The notes below the pieces were generated by a model. That model worked only from the letters and a program-made list of their open reading frames with translations. It ran no database searches and was not told the DNA's origin. The position numbers and the translations under genes were made by a program. DNA of 64,000 bases from Streptomyces griseus subsp. griseus (GTDB lineage: Bacteria; Actinomycetota; Actinomycetes; Streptomycetales; Streptomycetaceae), in the NCBI RefSeq assembly GCF_003610995.1, contig NZ_CP032543.1, positions 5,208,001 through 5,272,000 on the forward strand. Reading direction: 5' to 3'. Positions 54,946-61,909 of this stretch are shown piece after piece (the first letter of the stretch is position 1; each line of letters opens with the position of its first letter).

Positions 54946-55980
54946 TCAGGTGAGCAACGGCAGCACGTCCGCGCCCAGGCGCCGCACGTTCTCCTCGGTC
55001 GCCGCGAGCTCGCCCGACCCCTCCACCAGGAGCGCGAAGCGGGTGATCCCGGTCCGCTCGGCCGTGGCCGCGAGCCGGTCGGCGGCCAGCTGCGGCGGGC
55101 CCACCGGGTGCAGCCCGCAGAGCAACTCCGTGTACGCCACGGGGTCCCGCATCACCCGGTGCCGGTCGTCCACCGTGACATGGGCGTCCAGCCCCTGGCG
55201 CAGCCAGCCGGGCATCGTCTTCACCAGCGTCTCCGTGGCATCCCCCGGCCCGTCCGCGATCTGGGCCACCCCTGCGGACACATGTGCGGCCCCCTCGACC
55301 ACCTCGGCCGGCTGACCGGCCTCCCTGGCCGCCGTACGCCACAGGGCGACCATCTCCGCCTTCTCCTCGTCCCCGCAGTGCATCCCCAGCAGCATCGGCA
55401 GCCCCCGGCCCGCCGCCAGCCGCACCGTCTTCGGCGAGGTGCACGCCACGATCACCTCGGGCCCCTGCGCCGAACCGTCCGCCAGCAGCTCGTCCGCGCG
55501 CGGCACCACCGCCACCTCGCGGAAGCCGAACCGCTCCCCGCGCCCCGCGACGCGCGGCTCCCGCAGCCAGTCGAGGAGCAGCTCCAGCGCCTCGGGGAAG
55601 CCGTTCTCGTACGCGTCGAGTCCGCCGCCGAAGACCTCCAGGTCCACCCACGGCCCGCCCCGGCCCACCCCGAGCGAGAACCGTCCGCCGCTGGTCAGAT
55701 GGAGCAGCGCGGCCTGCTCGGCGAGGGCGACCGGGTGGTGGTTGGGCAGCACGCTGACGGCGGTGCCGACCCGGATCCGCCGGGTCCGGCCGAGCAGCAG
55801 CGCCGCCAGCGTGGTGGCGGAGGGGCATACCCCGTACGGCACGAAGTGGTGCTCGGCCAGCCACACCGAGTCGAGTCCACACTCCTCCGCCGCCTCGGCG
55901 GACCGGACGGCCCGGTGCAGGGCCTCGCCCGGCCCCTGACCAGGGAACTGGGCTGCCAGAACGAACGTTCCGATGCGCAT
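54946..55980 (-). CDS. LLM-class flavin/F420-dependent oxidoreductase
   Basis: 344 aa from ATG 55980 (GAGGAGGCAACACGCG upstream); the frame is open to 56052. TIM-barrel luciferase-like monooxygenase family: RIGTFVLAAQFPGQ, DSVWLAEHHFVPYGVCPSA, IRVGTAVSVLPNHHPVALAE, GRFSLGVGRGG. The cofactor could be FMN or F420; the sequence alone does not settle it. Substrate unknown. Confidence 0.9.
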   Translation of the reverse strand: MRIGTFVLAAQFPGQGPGEALHRAVRSAEAAEECGLDSVWLAEHHFVPYGVCPSATTLAALLLGRTRRIRVGTAVSVLPNHHPVALAEQAALLHLTSGGRFSLGVGRGGPWVDLEVFGGGLDAYENGFPEALELLLDWLREPRVAGRGERFGFREVAVVPRADELLADGSAQGPEVIVACTSPKTVRLAAGRGLPMLLGMHCGDEEKAEMVALWRTAAREAGQPAEVVEGAAHVSAGVAQIADGPGDATETLVKTMPGWLRQGLDAHVTVDDRHRVMRDPVAYTELLCGLHPVGPPQLAADRLAATAERTGITRFALLVEGSGELAATEENVRRLGADVLPLLT

Positions 55981-56199
55981 CGCGTGTTGCCTCCTCGCGG
56001 CCGACGCGTGTCTCCCCCACTGGCAACAACGTCTGACACGTGCCAAAGGCACGGTCCGGCGCGAAGTTGTTGCGATTTTCCGCTAACTCACTCCGCTGCC
56101 CGGTCGTGCCGGACCGCGTCGCCCCACCCGGCACCTGCCCCCGGTGCCAGCCTCTAGGCTTGGAGGACAACGTGCCGAGCCGCCCCCGTGAGGTGTCCT

Positions 56200-56529
56200 G
56201 TGTCCCCGCGCCGCAACCGCCCCCGTGGCGGCGAAAGTCCCGACGAACACCCCGGTACGGCGCTGGGGCGGTACGGCGGGGGAGGGGCCACCGAGAGCTG
56301 GCAGGGCGAGGAGTGGTCGGTGCGCCCGGTGAGCGGCGCGAGCGCCCAGGGCAAGCGCTACCGCTGCCCCGGCTGCGACCAGGAGATCCCCTCCGGCGTC
56401 CCGCACCTCGTCGCCTGGCCCGAGTTCGGCGGCATCGAGGACCGCAGGCACTGGCACAAGGCCTGCTGGAACGCGAAGGACCGCCGCACCACGCGGGTGC
56501 AGCGGTCCCGTAACGCACCGCGCTACTGA
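56200..56529 (+). CDS. Small zinc-ribbon-like protein
   Basis: 109 aa from GTG 56200 (TGAGGTGTCCT upstream). Disordered Arg/Gly-rich N-terminus, then YRCPGCDQEIPSGVPHLVAW and HWHKACW, a C-x2-C...H...H-x2-C arrangement that should bind zinc. Often annotated as ATP/GTP-binding protein, but no P-loop is visible. It ends 19 bp before the convergent ABC permease. Confidence 0.8.
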   Translation: MSPRRNRPRGGESPDEHPGTALGRYGGGGATESWQGEEWSVRPVSGASAQGKRYRCPGCDQEIPSGVPHLVAWPEFGGIEDRRHWHKACWNAKDRRTTRVQRSRNAPRY

Positions 56530-56548
56530 GCGCCCTGCGTACGCCGCC

Positions 56549-57406
56549 TCAGACGTCGCGCCGGTCCAGCGCCAGGTAGGCGCCGCCCATGGCCACGGCC
56601 GCGATGCCCAGCATCAGCAGCACCGACTCCCAGCCGGACGGGCCGGAGTCGGTGACCCCCGTGCCGTAGAGCGCGCCCAGCTGGTTGGGGATCGAGTACT
56701 CGAAGAGGAAGCGCTGCAGGCCGCGCAGGCTGTCGGAGAACATGAACATCGCGAGGACCAGCGGCAGCAGCACCACACCGATCATGACGGTGATGGCGCC
56801 CGCCGAGTGCCGGATGATCGCACCGGCCGCCAGCGAGACCAGGCCCAGGGCCGCGGTGTAGAGCCCGACGCCGACGGTGGCGCGCAGCCACACCGAGCCG
56901 GAGTCGACGCCGCCGTCCAGGATCGCGGTCTGCGCCACGGCGACGAGCGTGGCCGTCACGGCGGTGATGGTGAACGCGAGCAGGAAGAAGACGATCGCCT
57001 TGGCCGTGAGCACCCGGGCCCGGCTCGGGCAGGCCGTCAGCGTCGTACGGATCATGCCGGTGCTGTACTCGGAGCCGATGGTCAGCACGCCGAGGGTGAT
57101 CACACAGATCGATCCCAGCAGTACGCCGAAGAAGCCGAGGGCGACGACCGGTTCGCCGCCCAGGTCGGTGTCGGCGGCGGCGATCAGCAGCGCGGACATC
57201 AGCCCGATGGCCATCATCAGCACGATCATCACGCCCAGGGTCCACATCGTGGAGCGGACGGAACGGATCTTCGTCCACTCCGAGGCGATCGCGTCGCCGA
57301 GCGTGGCGCGGCGGATCGGGATGGGCGACTCGTAGTACCCCAGCAGGCCGTGCGGAGGCTCGGGCTGCGGCTGCTGGTGGGCCTGCGGGGCGGCCGGCGT
57401 CGTCAT
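56549..57406 (-). CDS. ABC-2 type transporter permease
   Basis: 285 aa. Cytoplasmic Pro/Gln-rich N-terminus, then six membrane segments of the ABC-2 fold, with IASEWTKIRSVRSTMWTLGV before the first and GSEYSTGMIRTTL in the middle. Its ATG overlaps the stop of the ATPase gene (ATGA), so they are one operon. Substrate unknown; such pairs often export antibiotics or lipids. Confidence 0.92.
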   Translation of the reverse strand: MTTPAAPQAHQQPQPEPPHGLLGYYESPIPIRRATLGDAIASEWTKIRSVRSTMWTLGVMIVLMMAIGLMSALLIAAADTDLGGEPVVALGFFGVLLGSICVITLGVLTIGSEYSTGMIRTTLTACPSRARVLTAKAIVFFLLAFTITAVTATLVAVAQTAILDGGVDSGSVWLRATVGVGLYTAALGLVSLAAGAIIRHSAGAITVMIGVVLLPLVLAMFMFSDSLRGLQRFLFEYSIPNQLGALYGTGVTDSGPSGWESVLLMLGIAAVAMGGAYLALDRRDV

Positions 57407-58581
57407 CGGGGGTCCTCGCTGGTCTGCTTCCCGTCCTGGGCGGCGGGGGAGGGGGCGGCCGGGTCCGGTGCGGCGGGCGCGGCGGCCGGGCCGGGGGCGG
57501 CGTACGGGTTCTGTCCGGGCGGCGGCGGGGCGTACCAGCTCTGCTGCGGGGCGTGCACCGGCTGGGGCTGCCCGGGGGCGGGCCCGGGCCCGTAACCGCC
57601 CTGAGCGTCCCCGTAGGGCCCGTAGAACCCCTCCGGCGGCTCCAGCAGCCCGGCCTTGGCGTCCTCCGTCGACCGGTAGTCCACGACACCCTGCGTCATC
57701 CGCATGTACGCCTCCTCCAGCGAGGCCCGGTGCGGCGACAGCTCCCAGAGCCGTACGTCGGCACCGTGGGCCAGGTCGCTGATCCTCGGCAGCGGGAGGC
57801 CGGTGACGCGCAGGGCGCCGTCCGGCTCGGACAGCACGCTGCCGCCCGCCTCGATGAGCGAGGACGTCAGCTTCTCCCGCTCCTCGGGGGAGTTCTCGGG
57901 GACCCGGACCCGGGCGAAGTCGGCGGAGTTGGCCGAGATGAAGTCGGTGACGCTCATGTCGGAGAGCAGCCGGCCGCGCCCGATCACGATGAGGTGATCG
58001 GCGGTGAGGGCCATCTCGCTCATGAGGTGGGACGAGACGAAGACCGTGCGGCCCTCGGCCGCCAGCGTCTTCATCAGGTTGCGGACCCAGTGGATGCCCT
58101 CGGGGTCCAGGCCGTTGACCGGCTCGTCGAAGAGCAGCACCTGCGGGTCGCCGAGCAGCGCGGCGGCGATCCCGAGCCGCTGCCCCATACCGAGGGAGAA
58201 GCCGCTGGATCGGCGCTTGGCGACGTCCTGGAGGCCGACGACGCCCAGCACCTCATCCACCCGCCGGGCCGGGATCCCGGCGAGCTGGGCCAGCGAGAGC
58301 AGGTGGGTGCGGGCGGTCCGCCCGCCGTGCACGGCCTTGGCGTCCAGCAGGGCGCCCACCTGGCGCGGCGCGTTGGGCAGGCTCCGGTAGGGGTGCCCGC
58401 CGATCGTGACGTGGCCCGCCGTCGGCCGGTCCAGACCGAGGATCATGCGCATGGTCGTGGACTTGCCCGACCCGTTGGGACCGAGGAAGCCGGTGACGGC
58501 CCCCGGCCGGACCTGGAAGGAAAGGTCGTCCACGGCCGTCTTCGCGCCGTAGCGCTTGGTCAGGCCGACTGCCTCGATCAT
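57403..58581 (-). CDS. ABC transporter ATP-binding protein
   Basis: 392 aa from ATG 58581. ATPase domain in the first 230 residues: Walker A GPNGSGKST, signature FSLGMGQRLGIA, Walker B VLLFDEPVNGLDPEG, His switch in SSHLM. About 60 further residues resemble the drug-exporter C-terminal domain, and the last about 100 form a Pro/Gly/Tyr/Gln-rich disordered tail, unusual in this family. Works with the permease encoded next. Confidence 0.94.
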   Translation of the reverse strand: MIEAVGLTKRYGAKTAVDDLSFQVRPGAVTGFLGPNGSGKSTTMRMILGLDRPTAGHVTIGGHPYRSLPNAPRQVGALLDAKAVHGGRTARTHLLSLAQLAGIPARRVDEVLGVVGLQDVAKRRSSGFSLGMGQRLGIAAALLGDPQVLLFDEPVNGLDPEGIHWVRNLMKTLAAEGRTVFVSSHLMSEMALTADHLIVIGRGRLLSDMSVTDFISANSADFARVRVPENSPEEREKLTSSLIEAGGSVLSEPDGALRVTGLPLPRISDLAHGADVRLWELSPHRASLEEAYMRMTQGVVDYRSTEDAKAGLLEPPEGFYGPYGDAQGGYGPGPAPGQPQPVHAPQQSWYAPPPPGQNPYAAPGPAAAPAAPDPAAPSPAAQDGKQTSEDPR

Positions 58582-58722
58582 TCTCCAGCCCCATCGACTC
58601 ACTCTGTCGTTCGGGGCCGGACCGCCTGGCCGCACACCCCCGTAAGAGTTAGGAGGATAACCAGGCCTTGACGGTTCCGGCCAAGTTCGGCACAGGCTGC
58701 GAGCGGACCGTCACGGCGCCGG

Positions 58723-58764
58723 GGTCTGTCCGGCGGATCCTGGCCGGGATCCGCCGGACAGACC
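58723..58764 (-). terminator. 18-bp perfect inverted repeat after the second permease
   Basis: GGTCTGTCCGGCGGATCC (58723-58740) and its exact complement (58747-58764) are separated by 6 bases. It abuts the stop of the permease gene and should terminate that operon, separating the two transporter pairs. Confidence 0.85.
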
Positions 58765-59544
58765 TCAGGCGTCCCGGTTCTTCAGGACCAGGTAGCCGCC
58801 GAGCACCGCCGCCACGACCCAGGCGACCATGATCGCCATCCCGGTCCACGGCCCGTAGGGCGACGAATCGCTGCCCATCGCGTCCGGGACCACCTGCATG
58901 ATCTTCGAGCCCGCCTGGTCGGGGAAGTACCGGATGACGTCCTTGGCGTACGGCACCGCGGTCAGGATGTTGGAGATCAGCAGGAAGAACGGGATCAGGA
59001 TGCCCATCGACAGCATGGAGCTGCGCAGGATCGCCGTGACGCCCATGGAGAAGATCGCGATCAGCCCCATGTAGAGGCCCGCGCCGACCACCGCGCGCAG
59101 GACGTTCTCCTCGCCGAGCGTGGTTCCCCGGTCGCCCAGCACGGCCTGGCTGAGGAAGAAGGAGACGAAGCTGGTGAGCAGGCCGACCAGGAGGGCCAGC
59201 ACCCCGGCCACCGCGATCTTGCTGAAGAGGAGCGTCCCGCGCTGCGGCACGGCCGCCAGCGAGGTGCGGATCATGCCGGAGCTGTACTCCGTACCGACCA
59301 CGAGGACCCCGAACACGATCATGGCCAGCTGGCCCAGGGCCGTCCCGGAGAAGCTGACCAGCGTCGGGTCGAAGGTGGCCTGCTCGGCCTTGGAGAGGTC
59401 GTCGAACGTGGAGTTCAGCAGGGCGCTGATGCCCGCGCTCATGGCGACCGTGACGGCGAACGCGCAGATGAGCGTCCAGGTGGTGGAGGAGACCGTACGG
59501 ATCTTGGTCCACTCGGAGTTGAGGACTGCGGGTACCGAAGCCAT
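58765..59544 (-). CDS. ABC-2 type transporter permease (second pair)
   Basis: 259 aa from ATG 59544, 5 bases after the ATPase stop, with AAGGGGG upstream. Six membrane segments; LNSEWTKIRTVSSTTWTLI and GTEYSSGMIRTSLAAVPQRG closely match the permease at 56549, so the two are paralogues. No N-terminal disordered region. Substrate unknown. Confidence 0.92.
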   Translation of the reverse strand: MASVPAVLNSEWTKIRTVSSTTWTLICAFAVTVAMSAGISALLNSTFDDLSKAEQATFDPTLVSFSGTALGQLAMIVFGVLVVGTEYSSGMIRTSLAAVPQRGTLLFSKIAVAGVLALLVGLLTSFVSFFLSQAVLGDRGTTLGEENVLRAVVGAGLYMGLIAIFSMGVTAILRSSMLSMGILIPFFLLISNILTAVPYAKDVIRYFPDQAGSKIMQVVPDAMGSDSSPYGPWTGMAIMVAWVVAAVLGGYLVLKNRDA

Positions 59545-59549
59545 CGTCG

Positions 59550-60599
59550 TCAGGCCCCCTTGTTCTCGGTGCCGTCGGTGCCGTCGGTGCCGTCGGTGCC
59601 TTCGGTGGGCTGCGGGGTGGTGGCGCCCGGCTGGTTCCAGCCCTCGCCCCAGCCCGCACCGGCCAGCGGCGGCGGGGGTTCGGCCCCGCTCGGCCCGGAG
59701 TGGGCGTGGTACTCCACGGAGCCCGCGGTCATCTGCATGAACGCCTCCTCCAGGGAGGCCCGCTGGGAGCTCAGCTCGTGCAGCACGACCTGGTGACGGG
59801 CCGCCAGCTCGCCCAGCTCCTCGGTGGTGGCGCCGTCGATCTCCAGGGTGCCGCCGTCCGCCTCCACGGCCGTGAAGCCCCCCTCGTGCAGGGCGTCCCG
59901 CAACCGCTCCTGCTGCGGCGAGCGCAGCCGTACGTAACTGCGCGAGTTCTCCTGGATGAAGTCGGCCATCGAGGTGTCGGCGAGCAGCTTCCCCTGGCCG
60001 ATCACGATCAAGTGGTCCGCCGTCAGCGCCATTTCGCTCATCAGGTGCGAGGAGACGAAGATGGTCCGGCCCTCGGCGGCGAGCGCCTTCATCAGGTTGC
60101 GGATCCAGTGGATGCCCTCGGGGTCCAGCCCGTTGACCGGTTCGTCGAACATCAGGATCTCGGGGTCGCCCAGCAGCGCCGAGGCGATACCGAGGCGCTG
60201 GCCCATACCGAGCGAGAAGCCCTTGGACTTCTTCTTCGCGACCGCGCTCAGCCCGACGGTGTCCAGCACCTCGGCGACCCGGCTGCGCGGGATGCGGTTG
60301 CTCTGCGCCAGACAGAGCAGGTTGTTGTACGCGCTCCGGCCGCCGTTCATCGACTTGGCGTCGAGCAACGCCCCGATGTACTTCAGCGGTTCCTGCAACT
60401 CGTGGTAGGCCTTGCCGTCGATCCGCACCGTACCGCTGGTCGGGTTGTCCAGATCGAGCATCATGCGCATGGTCGTGGACTTCCCTGCCCCGTTGGGGCC
60501 CAGGAAGCCGGTCACCATGCCTGGTCTGACCTGGCACGTCAGTCGGTCGACGGCAACTTTGCTGCCATAGCGTTTGGTCAGTCCCTCAAGCTCGATCAT
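59550..60599 (-). CDS. ABC transporter ATP-binding protein (second pair)
   Basis: 349 aa from ATG 60599 (MIELEGLTKRYGSK). Walker A GPNGAGKST, signature FSLGMGQRLGIA, Walker B ILMFDEPVNGLDPEG. Very similar to the ATPase at 57403 over the first 300 residues, so the two operons arose by tandem duplication. The C-terminal tail differs and ends in tandem Thr-Asp-Gly units from a 9-bp repeat (59567-59602). Confidence 0.94.
   Translation of the reverse strand: MIELEGLTKRYGSKVAVDRLTCQVRPGMVTGFLGPNGAGKSTTMRMMLDLDNPTSGTVRIDGKAYHELQEPLKYIGALLDAKSMNGGRSAYNNLLCLAQSNRIPRSRVAEVLDTVGLSAVAKKKSKGFSLGMGQRLGIASALLGDPEILMFDEPVNGLDPEGIHWIRNLMKALAAEGRTIFVSSHLMSEMALTADHLIVIGQGKLLADTSMADFIQENSRSYVRLRSPQQERLRDALHEGGFTAVEADGGTLEIDGATTEELGELAARHQVVLHELSSQRASLEEAFMQMTAGSVEYHAHSGPSGAEPPPPLAGAGWGEGWNQPGATTPQPTEGTDGTDGTDGTENKGA
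59567..59602 (-). repeat. 9-bp tandem repeat in the ATPase tail
   Basis: Four units of CGGTGCCGT (the last with one change) encode Gly-Thr-Asp repeats at the C-terminus of the second ATPase. In-frame and likely length-variable between strains. Confidence 0.85.
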
Positions 60600-60617
60600 G
60601 CGGACACGCTAGAACGG

Positions 60618-60660
60618 CCGCGCGCCCGGCGCCACCACAAAGGTGGAACCGGGCGCGCGG
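60618..60660 (-). terminator. Terminator downstream of filP
   Basis: CCGCGCGCCCGG (60618-60629) pairs with CCGGGCGCGCGG (60649-60660), and inner CCACC/GGTGG extend the stem. It lies between filP and the second ABC operon. Confidence 0.8.
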
Positions 60661-60678
60661 AAGGAACCGCTCCGGGGG

Positions 60679-61617
60679 TCAGCGGGTCTGCTGGGCCGGA
60701 ACACCGCGCTGGGCGGGCTCGTCGTCCACCGGGGAGCCGGCGGCGGCCACCGCGGCACCGGTCAGCGTGGCCAGCATCTCGCGGACGTTGGTCAGCTGGG
60801 CGTTGATGGAGTCGCGGCGGTTGGTGAGCGCCGCCAGCTCGCGCTCGGACTCGCTGCGGATCCGGTCGGCCTTGGCGTTGGCGTCGGCCACGATGTCCTC
60901 GGCCTGGCGCTGCGCGGTCTCCACCGTCTGGCGGGCCCGGCGCTCGGCGTCGGTGCGGAGCTTCTCGGCCTCCAGGCGGAGCTGCTCGGCGCGGTGCTCG
61001 ATCTCGGCGAGGCGCTTCTCGGCCTTGGCCTGACGGGACGCGAGGTCGCGCTCCGACTGCTCGCGCCGCTTGGCGAGGTTCGTCTCGAAGTCCGCGGCGG
61101 CCTGCGCGGCCTTGGCGCGGGTCTCCTCGAAGAGGGCGTCGGCCTCCTCGCGCTTCTGCTGGGCGTCCTTCTGGGCGTCGGAGCGCAGCGTGTTCGCCTC
61201 GCCCTGCGCCTTCTCGACGATGCGGACGCCCTCGTCCTCGGCCTTCGACTTACGCTCGGCGGCGAAGGACTCCGCGTCGTTGCGCACCTGCTGGGCGGCC
61301 GACTCGGCCAGCTCGCGGTGCTGCTCGGCGGCGCGACGGGCCTCCTCGCGCAGGTCCTTGGCCTCCTCCTCGGCGAGGCGGAGGATCTTCTCGACACGGG
61401 CACCGAGCCCGGCGTACGACGGCTCGGCCTCGTTCACCTGGGCTTGGGCGTTCTGCGTTTCGAGGTGCAGCTCCTCGATGCGCTTTTCCAGAGAGGTGAT
61501 CCGGGCCAGGGCACTGTCACGGTCCGCGATCAGCTTGGCAATGCGGTCATCCACCTGACCGCGGTCGTAACCACGTCGCACGTGCTCGAAGCCGAAGGGG
61601 GAGGAAGGGTCACTCAT
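60679..61617 (-). CDS. filP: Filament-forming coiled-coil protein FilP
   Basis: 312 aa from ATG 61617 (AGGAACCCC upstream). A short N-terminal DivIVA-like segment (FGFEHVRRGYDRGQVDDRIAKL) precedes a nearly continuous coiled coil rich in Ala/Glu/Arg (about 40-280), and a short tail ends in VPAQQTR. In Streptomyces FilP forms cytoskeletal networks near hyphal tips and binds DivIVA and Scy, giving the tip rigidity. Its neighbour is scy, as in other Streptomyces. Confidence 0.95.
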   Translation of the reverse strand: MSDPSSPFGFEHVRRGYDRGQVDDRIAKLIADRDSALARITSLEKRIEELHLETQNAQAQVNEAEPSYAGLGARVEKILRLAEEEAKDLREEARRAAEQHRELAESAAQQVRNDAESFAAERKSKAEDEGVRIVEKAQGEANTLRSDAQKDAQQKREEADALFEETRAKAAQAAADFETNLAKRREQSERDLASRQAKAEKRLAEIEHRAEQLRLEAEKLRTDAERRARQTVETAQRQAEDIVADANAKADRIRSESERELAALTNRRDSINAQLTNVREMLATLTGAAVAAAGSPVDDEPAQRGVPAQQTR

Positions 61618-61909
61618 GGGGTTCCTGTCGAATGAGACCGGTGAGGTGATAGAGGGAATCCTAGGGGCCATAGCGGCGTGTCAGCGTGCAGATACTGGTT
61701 TGATCTGGAGAACGACACCCCTTTTGAGTGGCTGACCCCCGGAGTGCTTGCCACTCGAAGGGTTGAATGTCCATGACGAAGCACGCGCCCCCGTACGCCT
61801 GCCGCCTCCGGACGTCTTCGGTTTTCTCCCCCGTACGTCTGCTGCTCGCCCCCCGTAGGTCTCCCGCGCTCTCCCCCGAAAGCCTCCGGACGTCCCCTGC
61901 GGATGACCG
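61618..61909. other. scy-filP intergenic region with 13-bp direct repeat
   Basis: 292 bp without a gene. GCCTCCGGACGTC occurs at 61804-61816 and 61882-61894, 78 bp apart. It could hold the filP promoter, but no convincing boxes were found. Confidence 0.45.
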
